From contig JANQEH010000082.1 of the NCBI GenBank assembly GCA_028278455.1, forward strand, positions 1 to 62,994: 62,994 nucleotides of DNA, read 5' to 3'. Each line of letters starts with the position of its first letter. The stretch's first letter is position 1. The position numbers were made by a program, and so were the translations under genes. This DNA comes from a bacterium (GTDB lineage Bacteria > SM23-31). Below the pieces are notes generated by a model. It was given only the letters and a program-made list of their open reading frames with translations. It was not told the DNA's origin and did not search any database. Below are positions 1 through 8,134 of the stretch, piece by piece.

Positions 1-53
1 GTTGTATTTTCTTTTGAGAAGACCATTGCCTCATCCATAACGCTGAACTCCAT
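1..53 (-). CDS. possible 5' end of a divergent gene (partial)
   Basis: Reading leftward from an ATG at 53 there is an open frame with no stop up to the window edge, encoding MEFSVMDEAMVFSKENT. The amino-acid composition looks protein-like and the position, divergent from the ECF S-component gene, would leave a 77-bp AT-rich shared promoter region. No clear Shine-Dalgarno is visible and 17 codons are too few to identify a family. It could be chance. Confidence 0.25.
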   Translation of the reverse strand, partial: MEFSVMDEAMVFSKENT

Positions 54-130
54 AAATTTCTGAATAAACTATTTTACTATTTCAACAGTTCTTATTATCT
101 TATTATTTCTATTCATTATAATAACAAAAT

Positions 131-688
131 ATGAAAGAATCCGTAAAAAAAATAACATATCACGGGATATACATTGCATTCTGTGTGGTAATTGGGTATA
201 TTTTCTTCGCAATACCTAATATAGAGCTATTAACACTGTTTGTGTTTTTCGGCGGGTATTTATTCGGGAAGATCAGGGGAGCCTTTATCGGCGGAATATC
301 AATGTTTCTGTTTTCTGCTATGAATCCATGGGGCTCGGGTCTTGCATACCCGCCTCTTAATATTTCTCAGGTGGTCTCATATTATATTATCGGTTTTGCC
401 GGAGGATTGATCAGACCGCTTGTGAATATGTCTATCAACAGATTTTTAAAATCGTTAATTTTCGGATCGTGCGGTCTGATTCTGACAGTTTTCTATCATG
501 TCTTAGTTACAGTCTTTACGGCAGAAATCGCAGGATTTGATTACCAGAAAATGGGGATAATTATTATCGGAGGACTTGGTTTCGCAATGGTGCAGATCAT
601 CTGGAATATGGTTACATTCTCTCTTCTTATACCCGCTCTGATCCCTGTGAGCAATAGGATCCCTGCGCTGCAGTATGTCGACAGATAG
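131..688 (+). CDS. ECF-type transporter S component (substrate-binding membrane subunit)
   Basis: A 185-aa, very hydrophobic protein with about five or six membrane segments (roughly residues 11-28, 33-50, 75-100, 108-135 and 145-170). The central stretch around NPWGSGLAYPPLN, followed by a glycine-rich helix, resembles S components of energy-coupling-factor importers, which bind a vitamin or similar micronutrient and work with shared EcfA/EcfT subunits. No EcfA or EcfT gene is in the window, so it would be a group II (shared-module) S component. The substrate cannot be told from sequence. No Shine-Dalgarno precedes the ATG. The lamin-tail gene starts 32 bp downstream and may be cotranscribed. 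Family assignment is by resemblance. Confidence 0.6.
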   Translation: MKESVKKITYHGIYIAFCVVIGYIFFAIPNIELLTLFVFFGGYLFGKIRGAFIGGISMFLFSAMNPWGSGLAYPPLNISQVVSYYIIGFAGGLIRPLVNMSINRFLKSLIFGSCGLILTVFYHVLVTVFTAEIAGFDYQKMGIIIIGGLGFAMVQIIWNMVTFSLLIPALIPVSNRIPALQYVDR

Positions 689-720
689 ACTCTGATCCGA
701 ACAAATCCGGAAAGATCAAT

Positions 721-2439
721 ATGGGAGCAATCCAGCTAACTAAACTGGTATTCTGTTCTTTTGTTCTTGGCTTAGCTGTGCCATGTTCTTCTCAGGTTCT
801 GATCAACGAGGTAATGTATAATCCGTCCGGGAACGAAAACTATAATGAGTATATTGAATTATACAATGCCGGTGATCAACCTGCAGATATCAGCGGTTAC
901 TCCATTTCAGACAGCTCTTCATCAGATAAAATCATCGAAACCGGGAGCGGGACTATCCTCCATCCAGGGCAGTACTGCATTGTGATAGATCCGGAATATT
1001 TCTCGAATTCTTCACTTTATGACACGCTGATAAACGATAATTGTCTTGTTCTGACTATAGATGGCTCAACCTTTGGAAGCAGAGGGCTCAGTAATTCTAA
1101 AAGCGAACCTGTAATGCTGATATCGAGCTCGGGTGATGTTATATCCCGGTATACTTATATACCAGGATTGCCTGACGGGTATTCCATTGAAAAATGGGAT
1201 CCAAACTCATCTGATGAGTCAGACTGGAAAATCAGCAAGGTATTTCTCGGAACTCCCGGTTTAAGGAACAGTATTACTCCTCCAGATAGAGATGTCATGA
1301 TAGACTCTATTTATGTTGAGCCTGCTTTTCCGGTATTCGGGGAGGTATCATCTATTGGAATGAAGATAGTGAATGTGGGGCTCAATCCTGTTTCAGGAGG
1401 ATCTATTACAGTTTATACAGATCTGGATAAAAATGATATTGCTGACCGGGGAGAGATTCTTTACAGTTCTGATATAAATACAAGTTATCTCTCCGTTTAT
1501 GGAGACACATATATTCATAAATTCACATGGCAGCCGGATAAGGCAGGAACCAAAAACTTGTCAGTAAACCTTACCTGGATTGATGATGAGGATGAGAATA
1601 ATAATATCAGAAAATTTAGAATAATTATTCTGGATCGTGAAAATCATATGATCATAAATGAGATTATGTACAATCCTGCCACCGGATGTCCTGAATGGAT
1701 TGAAATCTATAATATGGGAGATAATCCTGCTAATCTCAGCAATTGGATAGTCGGAGATCTTGCGAATCCTGAGAAAGGTCTGATAACAACCGGTGATACT
1801 ATCCTGCTGCCGGGTTCATTCACTGTTCTTTCCTCTGATAAAAATGGTGTTTCAAGTTTCTATCCCCATCATGTTAATATAGTTCAGGTGAATGGATTTC
1901 CAACACTGAATAATACTGGCGATACAATATCCCTGAAGGATCCTTCAGGCAGAATCTCAGACTCGGTACCCTACATGAGAAAATGGGGGAACAAGAAGGG
2001 AGTGTCACTTGAGCGTATAAGTTATACCGGGCAGAGCAGCAGCATGCAGAACTGGGGACTCAGCACCAATCCTTCCGGAGCCACACCCGGAATAACAAAT
2101 TCAATACTATACAACGAGAATAATACCGATCCTGTAGTAGTAATAGAGAATTCTCCATTTTCACCAGACAAAGGGGAATCCGCAAAGATCAATCTGACAC
2201 TGCCATTTGAGATTTCCGATCTAACGGTCAAAGTCTTCGACCGCCACGGTAGGCTGATCAGAAATATCATTTCCGGGCAGAGGAGCGGAAGTCAATGCAG
2301 TATTGAATGGGATGGGTGTAATGATAACGGAAATTTGATGGGAACGGGGATTTATATTATATTATTAAGAGCTGTATCAACGGTTTCTCAAAAGAGGATA
2401 AATAAAAAACTGACTGTGGTTTTGGTCAGACAGGATTAA
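721..2439 (+). CDS. exported protein with two lamin-tail domains and a FlgD-like C-terminus
   Basis: A 572-aa protein with an N-terminal signal peptide (residues 1 to about 25, ending near PCSSQ). Two lamin-tail (LTD) domains start at the paired motifs VLINEVMYNP (about residue 27) and MIINEIMYNP (about 310), each followed by an EYIELYN or EWIEIYN strand. Between them, residues about 190-300 look like a CARDB/Ig-type domain. The last about 90 residues (VKVFDRHGRLIRN ... GTGIYIILL) form a FlgD-like/type IX sorting-like Ig module. LTD domains in bacteria occur in secreted or surface proteins and are thought to bind partners; no enzyme domain is seen. The start has an upstream GGAAAGA. The gene is convergent with lptG, with two bases between the stop codons. 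Confidence 0.8.
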   Translation: MGAIQLTKLVFCSFVLGLAVPCSSQVLINEVMYNPSGNENYNEYIELYNAGDQPADISGYSISDSSSSDKIIETGSGTILHPGQYCIVIDPEYFSNSSLYDTLINDNCLVLTIDGSTFGSRGLSNSKSEPVMLISSSGDVISRYTYIPGLPDGYSIEKWDPNSSDESDWKISKVFLGTPGLRNSITPPDRDVMIDSIYVEPAFPVFGEVSSIGMKIVNVGLNPVSGGSITVYTDLDKNDIADRGEILYSSDINTSYLSVYGDTYIHKFTWQPDKAGTKNLSVNLTWIDDEDENNNIRKFRIIILDRENHMIINEIMYNPATGCPEWIEIYNMGDNPANLSNWIVGDLANPEKGLITTGDTILLPGSFTVLSSDKNGVSSFYPHHVNIVQVNGFPTLNNTGDTISLKDPSGRISDSVPYMRKWGNKKGVSLERISYTGQSSSMQNWGLSTNPSGATPGITNSILYNENNTDPVVVIENSPFSPDKGESAKINLTLPFEISDLTVKVFDRHGRLIRNIISGQRSGSQCSIEWDGCNDNGNLMGTGIYIILLRAVSTVSQKRINKKLTVVLVRQD

Positions 2440-2441
2440 GC

Positions 2442-3518
2442 CTATTTTTTAGCTTTCACAAGGAAGTACACGCTCAATGAAGCGAAAAGGATATTGCTGA
2501 ACCATGCTGCTGCGACCGGGTGGAGGTATCCTTTCACTCCGAAAGCCTCGCTGAATATCATGATCATATAATACATGAATGTTATGAACAGGCATAGACC
2601 AAAGCCTAAAGCCGCTCCACCTCCCCATTTTTGGGTTGCTAGTGGAAGTCCGAGTAATACCACTATCAGGTTTACGAATGGGAAAGCGATTTTGTGATGA
2701 TATGTAACTAAAAACTCCTCGATGGGATTACCCATAATCTGAAGCTTTTTCATATATTGATCAAGTTCTTCGAGGTCCATGTTCTTCGGTTTGATTTCAA
2801 TGTTAAACAAGTCCTCGGGTATGAAATTAAAATCTTCAACTGCCAATTCCGGATATTTTGTCAACACTTCGTCCGGATTGAATTCTCTTTTTGTTACGCT
2901 TTTCAGAATCCAGTTTCCTTCAGTATATATGATAGAGTCGGCATAAATGCTTGTTTTAATCCTTGAACCCTCTTTTTGCTCAATTATCACCCTGAGGCCC
3001 AGGTTTTTGAAACCTATGAATTCACCAATTTTCACGAACCTGTCATTAGTCTCCTGGAAGGATATATCCTGTTTTCTCTGTTTCAGACGGATATTCTCTT
3101 TCATGACTTCATATGTCCATATATCCTCTTTCTTCTTCTCAGCATCGAAGGCATATCTTTCGCCGAACCAGAATGCAAAGATCGAAACAAAGACAGCAAA
3201 TATATATACCGGAAGAAATAACCTGTAGATGCTGATCCCTGCTGCTTTGATCGCTGTAAGTTCACCTTTTCTCGCGAACTGACCCGTTGTAAATAGCGCT
3301 GACATCAGCATCGACACGGGAAGAACCTGGATAAGCGTATTCGGTATCATAAAAAAATAATACTTTAAAATCACCAATAGCTCGGTTTCCCGGTCAATGA
3401 ACTTATCAAGCTGTTCGATAAGGGTTACTACGATAAATACAATTATAAACACTAACAATGAAAATATCATTGTTTTCACGAATCTTCCCAGAAAGTATTT
3501 ATCGATTATTCTGAACAT
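2442..3518 (-). CDS. lptG: LptF/LptG-family LPS export permease, second of the pair (LptG-like)
   Basis: A 358-aa YjgP/YjgQ-family inner-membrane protein. Three N-terminal membrane helices (about 12-35, 58-80, 95-118), a periplasmic beta-jellyroll-type region (about 130-260) and three C-terminal helices (from the HHKIAFPFVNLIVVLLG segment) give the LptF/G layout. With LptB2 and LptC, these permeases extract lipopolysaccharide and pass it to the periplasmic Lpt bridge. The first ATG (3516-3518) is preferred to a TTG one codon upstream. It lies 11 bp after lptF on the same strand, so the two form an operon. LptB, LptC, LptA and LptD are not in the window. The F/G assignment follows gene order only. 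Confidence 0.85.
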   Translation of the reverse strand: MFRIIDKYFLGRFVKTMIFSLLVFIIVFIVVTLIEQLDKFIDRETELLVILKYYFFMIPNTLIQVLPVSMLMSALFTTGQFARKGELTAIKAAGISIYRLFLPVYIFAVFVSIFAFWFGERYAFDAEKKKEDIWTYEVMKENIRLKQRKQDISFQETNDRFVKIGEFIGFKNLGLRVIIEQKEGSRIKTSIYADSIIYTEGNWILKSVTKREFNPDEVLTKYPELAVEDFNFIPEDLFNIEIKPKNMDLEELDQYMKKLQIMGNPIEEFLVTYHHKIAFPFVNLIVVLLGLPLATQKWGGGAALGFGLCLFITFMYYMIMIFSEAFGVKGYLHPVAAAWFSNILFASLSVYFLVKAKK

Positions 3519-3529
3519 CAAATTTATGT

Positions 3530-4948
3530 TTAGCGTCTCAGCAGATTCGTAATCCTGTTAATTACGGTATACCAACGTGAATCGATCATCGATTTTTCCC
3601 GAATCATACTAATAGTGAGCCAGATCCCGAATGAACCGACCACTATATTCGGCAGCCACATCGACAGCCATGCAGGAAGGATCTCCCGGTCTGCCAGTTT
3701 TTCCCCTCCGATAAGAGAAGCCCAATAGATCAGATAAAAGAATACACTCATACTCCCACCGACCGCCAGACCGCCATGTCTTGACCTGACACCGAGAGGT
3801 ATCCCTATCAGAACGAAGACAATACAGGCGAACGGAAGCGAAAATTTCTTATGGATCTCAACCAGGTATTTACTCTGGTTCCGTGCATGTGACTGTATTC
3901 TATAAATATCTGTCTGTAATAAGCTTACAAGTGAAACACTCTCGTTAATCTGATCTATTGTTTCATGGCCTAAATCGTTCTTAATAATATATCCCCGGCC
4001 CTCTGGATTTCGTACAAAACTGTCCTTTGTCATATTAAATAGGAACGTTTTCAGTTCCTCATCTTCGAGTTTTTGGATTTTAAGCAGCCTTTCTATCCTC
4101 TGTACAATGATCTTATGTTGATTTGAGATCATTCTATCCCATTCATCTATATTCGCCCTCATCATCTTTATATTTTTCGATCTGTCTCCCCTTGAAGCAT
4201 TATCGCCCATTGTGAATTCATCATTCTCATAGGGAATCCTTACAACCTGCTTTTCAAACTGAACCAGCCTGTACTCGGAGAGTGTTTCGAGATTAACCTG
4301 GTGAACTTCACCATCATATAGTGTCAGTACTATCTGGCTTTCCGCTTCCGAGAATTCAAGCGTTCCTCTGTCAGCAACAATCGTTCTGTGCTCCCGTGGA
4401 TCAGCCCTGTTGAAAATCAGAACACCATATACCCACGGTGATGAATTATCTATTTCGTTAAACAGCAAGCTGTACTCTCTTACAAGTTTCTCATCTGAGA
4501 AAACGTTCGGCTGGAAAACCAGCTTGGGATTCTTTTTATTTATGTGTATTATCAGAGTTCTGACCTTGAGATTTGTATCCGGAACCACATATTCGTTGAA
4601 CATAAACATCCCTACTGCAAGAGTGCTTGCTACAATCAATACAGGGATCATTATCCTGTGCATTCCCACACCATTAGCTTTCAGTGCAGTAATTTCGTTA
4701 TCTGCCGATAGTCTTCCGAAAGTCATTATCATGGCAAGTAGAACTGCCATAGGTACGGCAAGTGCGAGCATCCAAGCAAGACTTAGAAACATTAACTGAA
4801 AAATAATATCAAGGGGAACATCTTTGCTCAAAAGGATCTTCATCTGTCTGATCATATAATTTGTCATGAACAAAAAAATTAGTACAGCCAGTCCGAACAT
4901 GAAAGGGCCGAGCATCGATCTTAATATATATCTTGTCAGTATGAGCAT
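3530..4948 (-). CDS. lptF: LptF/LptG-family LPS export permease, first of the pair (LptF-like)
   Basis: A 472-aa YjgP/YjgQ permease with N-terminal helices at about 10-32, 57-80 and 98-120 and C-terminal helices from HKKFSLPFACIVFVLIG onward. It is about 100 residues longer than enterobacterial LptF. The extra length is mostly a charged, helical stretch at about 260-350 between the periplasmic beta domain and the last helices, rich in heptad-like I/L/K patterns. Such longer versions occur in FCB bacteria. It should pair with the product of the next gene as the transmembrane half of the LptB2FG transporter. The 299 bp upstream, shared with the divergent lipoprotein gene, should hold its promoter. 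Confidence 0.85.
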   Translation of the reverse strand: MLILTRYILRSMLGPFMFGLAVLIFLFMTNYMIRQMKILLSKDVPLDIIFQLMFLSLAWMLALAVPMAVLLAMIMTFGRLSADNEITALKANGVGMHRIMIPVLIVASTLAVGMFMFNEYVVPDTNLKVRTLIIHINKKNPKLVFQPNVFSDEKLVREYSLLFNEIDNSSPWVYGVLIFNRADPREHRTIVADRGTLEFSEAESQIVLTLYDGEVHQVNLETLSEYRLVQFEKQVVRIPYENDEFTMGDNASRGDRSKNIKMMRANIDEWDRMISNQHKIIVQRIERLLKIQKLEDEELKTFLFNMTKDSFVRNPEGRGYIIKNDLGHETIDQINESVSLVSLLQTDIYRIQSHARNQSKYLVEIHKKFSLPFACIVFVLIGIPLGVRSRHGGLAVGGSMSVFFYLIYWASLIGGEKLADREILPAWLSMWLPNIVVGSFGIWLTISMIREKSMIDSRWYTVINRITNLLRR

Positions 4949-5247
4949 TTATTTTGCCTTGATCAGCTTATCTCAGTATACTGCAAAAACCTGAAGATAG
5001 TTCAATATAAGCTTTATATTAATAACAATTTAAGAAAAGTAACAAATAAACTGTAGAAAATAAATGTTTTTATTTGTTTTGCAGGATGAATTTTCTTAAA
5101 ATACAGGACGATAAAATACTGGGATTTCAGTGTCCAATAATCTGCACACCGAAACGTTCTTTTATAATATTGAAAGCACTCTTTAGAAACTTATCGATCT
5201 TTCTCATTGTTTAAGAGTATGAAAATAAACTTTTTATGGATTAAAAT
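4949..5247. other. divergent intergenic region between lptF and a lipoprotein gene
   Basis: A 299-bp AT-rich gap. A TATAAT at 5163-5168 could serve the + strand lipoprotein gene and a TATACT on the minus strand near 4975-4980 could serve lptF, but neither has a good -35 partner. On the minus strand a 26-codon open frame (5127-5207) is present; I do not call it as a gene. No RNA structure was recognised. Confidence 0.4.
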
Positions 5248-5688
5248 ATGAAAAACATCGCCATAATATCTATCCTTTCGTTTGTCCTGCTGTCAGCCTG
5301 CAAAAGTGGTGGAAATGAACCGGTAGTGATCAATGAGTTTATCCTGAATGGAAACCAGACCACTCTATTGGAAACTGATTACAGGATTAGTTCTGAGAAC
5401 ATCTATTTCAATTCAAAATCTCTGGAAAAATTCTTTAATTTAACTGTCAAGGATATTGTGCCTGAAAGACAGCTGGGGCTTTGCCGCGATGACCTTTGTA
5501 TACCTATCGAAGTGAATCCCGACGATATCCACACTGCTTTCAAGGAAAATGACACTTACTATATCCCGATTGTTAAGATACTCGAGAACCTGGGAGAAGA
5601 AGTGTCATGGAATGCTGAAGAGTTGAACCTGACTGTGACTATGAAGGATAAGAAAGGAGGATTAATGCCAAGTAAACAGCATAAATAG
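5248..5688 (+). CDS. small lipoprotein with a stalk/copper-amine-oxidase-N-like domain
   Basis: A 146-aa protein with a lipoprotein signal: a hydrophobic stretch followed by a lipobox LLSAC (Cys at about residue 18). The body has two repeats of the pattern 'secondary element, then YIPI or short hydrophobic strand, then LNLTV', resembling the stalk domain found at the N-terminus of copper amine oxidase-type and cell-wall proteins, where it is structural rather than catalytic. CRDDLC at about residues 73-78 offers two cysteines that could form a disulfide. It stands alone: divergent from lptF and convergent with the RseB-like gene. The domain match is by resemblance; function is unknown. Confidence 0.7.
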   Translation: MKNIAIISILSFVLLSACKSGGNEPVVINEFILNGNQTTLLETDYRISSENIYFNSKSLEKFFNLTVKDIVPERQLGLCRDDLCIPIEVNPDDIHTAFKENDTYYIPIVKILENLGEEVSWNAEELNLTVTMKDKKGGLMPSKQHK

Positions 5689-5707
5689 ACCCATATTCAT
5701 GCTGTTT
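5674..5707 (+). terminator. Rho-independent terminator of the small lipoprotein gene
   Basis: AAACAGCAT (5674-5682) pairs perfectly with ATGCTGTTT (5699-5707) around a 16-base loop and is followed by TTTATTTATTT. The left arm overlaps the end of the coding region, including the stop codon region. Read on the other strand it has only a short T run, so it may also slow transcripts from the convergent gene. Confidence 0.7.
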
Positions 5708-5729
5708 TTTATTTATTTAAACTGTCAGT

Positions 5730-6794
5730 CTATTTACTTTCGCATTCCTCTTCATATTTTCTATTGAGTGATTTAAATAATTCGACGACTGTTTCCTCTG
5801 GCAAATTACTGAACATTGTAAGTGAAACATCATTCTTAGCCTCAAGAATTCTTACTATTCTGCAGTTATCCCAATAGCGAAATCCTATATTCAGATCTCT
5901 TTTTTCCCCTTTTGCGTCCCTCTGAAAGAGGGATATTGTCGATAGTCCATCTGTATAGTGCAGTTGAATATATTTAGACCTTTTACCCCTGGAGTTCTCA
6001 GCTTCTGATGTTAATATTCTATCCAGAACAAATCCTGAAGGAATAAATTTGGGGATAAGTATCTCATCTTTCCAGATCATTTTAAGATCTGCAAGATTAT
6101 TATAAAACTCTCTGTTGGATGGATTGCCTTCTGTGGATACTTTTTCCTGGTCAATCTCAAAAAGTTTCTTATCTATTTCAGGATTAAATACAAGATTCTG
6201 AACGTATTCCTGGTAGATTTTTACATCATCGCTGTCATATCTTTCCAGTTTAAAAATGAAACCGTTATCTGATCCTACCCATATTTGAAGCCAGTCGCGG
6301 TCACGATACTTTGAAATAACCTTAACGACATCTGCAACATGATTCCCAATTTTTTCAGCTCTTAAGAAAATGAAATCATAATTACGCTTCATCAGGTATA
6401 CGTCATCCGATAATTCTTCACCAACATTCGTTTCATTATAAGAATATCTCATCCTGATTTCATCAGAATCCATCTGTTTATGAAAGAATCTATCACCTTT
6501 TTTAATGGTGACTTGTCTGCTCATTCCCTCGGGATATGTGAAATGCTGCAACATGTTGTCTTTATCGATCTTAATTACTTCTTTTTTATATACTCCAACA
6601 CTATCCGGTGTATAATAATATTCTTTATGGATAATCGCTGAGTAAGAAATCTCCCGAGAGGCTTTTGCTATCTTCCTCAGAAATTTGACATTTCGGTCTT
6701 TCGTCTGTTGTGCAGCTGCATCTGAATAAGGTACTAATCCGGTCAGGATCACTACTGCTATCAGGAAGGTTGTTAGAAGTCTGCTTTTATTCAT
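5730..6794 (-). CDS. RseB/MucB-like periplasmic sigma-factor regulatory protein
   Basis: A 354-aa protein with a signal peptide (hydrophobic 7-24, then AAAQQ). Residues about 30-215 follow the RseB/LolA-type fold: repeated long beta strands with a conserved-looking DRDWLQIWVGSDNGFIFKLE stretch typical of MucB/RseB. The C-terminal domain (about 235-345) resembles the second RseB or DUF4367-like domain. RseB proteins bind the periplasmic part of an anti-sigma factor and sense envelope stress ligands. It is the third gene of a sigma / anti-sigma / regulator set, 14 bp after the anti-sigma gene, which strongly supports the role. No strong ribosome binding site precedes the ATG. Confidence 0.75.
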   Translation of the reverse strand: MNKSRLLTTFLIAVVILTGLVPYSDAAAQQTKDRNVKFLRKIAKASREISYSAIIHKEYYYTPDSVGVYKKEVIKIDKDNMLQHFTYPEGMSRQVTIKKGDRFFHKQMDSDEIRMRYSYNETNVGEELSDDVYLMKRNYDFIFLRAEKIGNHVADVVKVISKYRDRDWLQIWVGSDNGFIFKLERYDSDDVKIYQEYVQNLVFNPEIDKKLFEIDQEKVSTEGNPSNREFYNNLADLKMIWKDEILIPKFIPSGFVLDRILTSEAENSRGKRSKYIQLHYTDGLSTISLFQRDAKGEKRDLNIGFRYWDNCRIVRILEAKNDVSLTMFSNLPEETVVELFKSLNRKYEEECESK

Positions 6795-6808
6795 GGTAAA
6801 GATTGGAT

Positions 6809-7324
6809 TTAATTTCTATAAGGCTCTTTACCTTCATTCTTTTTTATGTTTTTTTCACTGACATGTGAAAATGTGCCATGATCAAAGATTTCTGACTGCT
6901 GGATCATGAAATGTTCCTGGATCAGGTAATCGAGTTCTTCATTTACATCGGTAGCGATCTGGTCTTCATTTTTAAATATATTAACTGAAAAAACCGCGAT
7001 CATGATAAATATTACTGCGGCAGATGCTGCACTCGCAAATGCTGTTCTTGAGGTGAATAATGAAGATATACTGAAATTGATCCTGTCCATCCAGCTTTCT
7101 TCCATTCTCTCTCTAAAACTTTTTATTTCAATGAGGAGAGAACTCCAGAAAGTCTCATCTCTATTGACTGTCTCCCTGTCGCCCAGTAGATCACCGATCT
7201 TTTCGCTGGTCTCGAGCTGTTCCTGGCAGAACGGACAGGTTGATATATGGTCGTCTATTTTTTGCTTCAGACTGTCACTCAAATTAGATTTGAGATGCTT
7301 TTTCAGTGCATAACTGCATTTCAT
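6809..7324 (-). CDS. zinc-finger (ZAS-type) membrane anti-sigma factor
   Basis: A 171-aa protein. The N-terminal cytoplasmic part has the ZAS motif, HISTCPFC (H-x3-C-x2-C, about residues 26-33), which holds zinc and clamps the sigma factor. One membrane helix (about residues 104-124, AAVIFIMIAVFSV) leads to a short periplasmic tail of about 50 residues that would meet the RseB-like protein. The start at 7324 was chosen because AAGGGG lies 8-10 bases before it; a TTG at 7366 overlapping the sigma gene stop would add 14 residues without a clear ribosome site. Its position directly after the sigma gene is the classic arrangement. Release may involve an RseP-type protease such as the one at 32373-33467 (inference). 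Confidence 0.85.
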   Translation of the reverse strand: MKCSYALKKHLKSNLSDSLKQKIDDHISTCPFCQEQLETSEKIGDLLGDRETVNRDETFWSSLLIEIKSFRERMEESWMDRINFSISSLFTSRTAFASAASAAVIFIMIAVFSVNIFKNEDQIATDVNEELDYLIQEHFMIQQSEIFDHGTFSHVSEKNIKKNEGKEPYRN

Positions 7325-7362
7325 TTTAAAAAACCCCTTATTGGATTCATACATGTTGTGAA

Positions 7363-7932
7363 TCAAGTCTTCAGATATTTTTCAAGATACTTCTTCAGCT
7401 TGAGTCTTCCATAAAACAGTCTTGACATTACTGAGCCCTGCGGGCATTTTAATATCCTGGCAACTTCCTGTTGTGAAAAACCTTCAAGATCAAATAAGAC
7501 TATCGCCGCTTTTTGTTTCTCCGGAAGTTCTTCTAATCCTTTCAGCAGCAGTGAGTTAATCTCTTTCTTAATATACTGACTTTCAGGATTCCCTGATCTG
7601 TCCGGTGAGATCTCAACAGGATTAACATCAGTTTTGGGATTAACATCCTGAAATATAAATTTCTTTCTCTTCTCCCTTTTGGAAAAATTGATACTGCTGT
7701 TTATAATTATTCGAAAGAACCATGCCGAAAACGGGTACTTAGGATTATATCGATGCAAATTCACATAAACTTTATAAAAAGCCTCCTGGACTATATCCCT
7801 TGCATCACCATCATTACCTGTATAGCGGTATGCGATAGAGTACGCTTTTTTCAGATACAAGTCTGTCAGCTTATCAAAAGCCTTCCTGTTCCCGGCCTTC
7901 GACTCTTCTATCAATTGCAGTTCATCCGACAT
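7363..7932 (-). CDS. RpoE-type ECF sigma factor
   Basis: A 189-aa ECF sigma-70 family protein. Region 2 (about 20-85) includes DARDIVQEAFYKVY and the -10 recognition and melting helix around AWFFRIIINSSINFSKR; region 4 (about 130-185) has LPEKQKAAIVL and a helix-turn-helix QQEVARILKCPQGSVMSRL. The ATG at 7930-7932 is preferred over an upstream TTG at 7980 because GAGGCGG lies about 7 bases before it. It heads a three-gene unit with its anti-sigma factor and an RseB-like regulator, so it most likely controls an envelope-stress regulon and its own operon. A candidate promoter and a CRP-like palindrome lie upstream (7972-8042). Confidence 0.9.
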   Translation of the reverse strand: MSDELQLIEESKAGNRKAFDKLTDLYLKKAYSIAYRYTGNDGDARDIVQEAFYKVYVNLHRYNPKYPFSAWFFRIIINSSINFSKREKRKKFIFQDVNPKTDVNPVEISPDRSGNPESQYIKKEINSLLLKGLEELPEKQKAAIVLFDLEGFSQQEVARILKCPQGSVMSRLFYGRLKLKKYLEKYLKT

Positions 7933-7971
7933 TATTATCCGCCTCACTAACAATTGACAGTCGGTATACCC

Positions 7972-8001
7972 TATATACAACTATGTCCTGCGAGCATTCA
8001 A
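7972..8001 (-). promoter_or_regulatory. candidate promoter of the sigma/anti-sigma operon
   Basis: On the minus strand TTGAAT (complement of 7996-8001), an 18-base spacer and TATATA (complement of 7972-7977) approximate a sigma-70 promoter; the start would be near 7965. An ECF-like -35 (GAAAACTTT) overlaps just upstream, so self-activation by the ECF sigma is an alternative. Both are weak matches. Confidence 0.3.
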
Positions 8002-8026
8002 AGTTTTCAACAAATAGAAAATCACC

Positions 8027-8042
8027 TGTGCCGCAGATCACA
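8027..8042. promoter_or_regulatory. CRP/FNR-like palindrome, 9 of 10 positions
   Basis: TGTGC-CGCAGA-TCACA matches TGTGA-N6-TCACA at nine of ten defined positions. It lies in the 202-bp gap between the kinase gene and the sigma gene, centred about 70 bases upstream of the candidate start of the sigma operon, a spacing used by class I CRP sites. No CRP/FNR regulator gene is in the window. Confidence 0.3.
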
Positions 8043-8134
8043 CTACCAACATTATTTATACACACGTTTACCTGATCTGGTTTCAATTTGGTAAAACAGA
8101 TATGAATTAATACAATATATCGAATTCAAGACCA

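Noticed and set aside
5127..5207. 26-codon minus-strand frame (MRKIDKFLKSAFNIIKERFG...) in the lptF upstream region
   Set aside because: Composition looks protein-like but there is no ribosome site, it is very short, and it lies where a promoter is expected.
7363..7980. Longer versions of the sigma factor and other genes starting at upstream TTG codons
   Set aside because: For the sigma, anti-sigma, GT2 (20483) and oxidoreductase (24341) genes an internal ATG fits the family start, and for all but the GT2 gene it also has a good Shine-Dalgarno. TTG or GTG starts were kept only for rfbB, the GT4 gene, ugd, moaC and the PorV-like gene.
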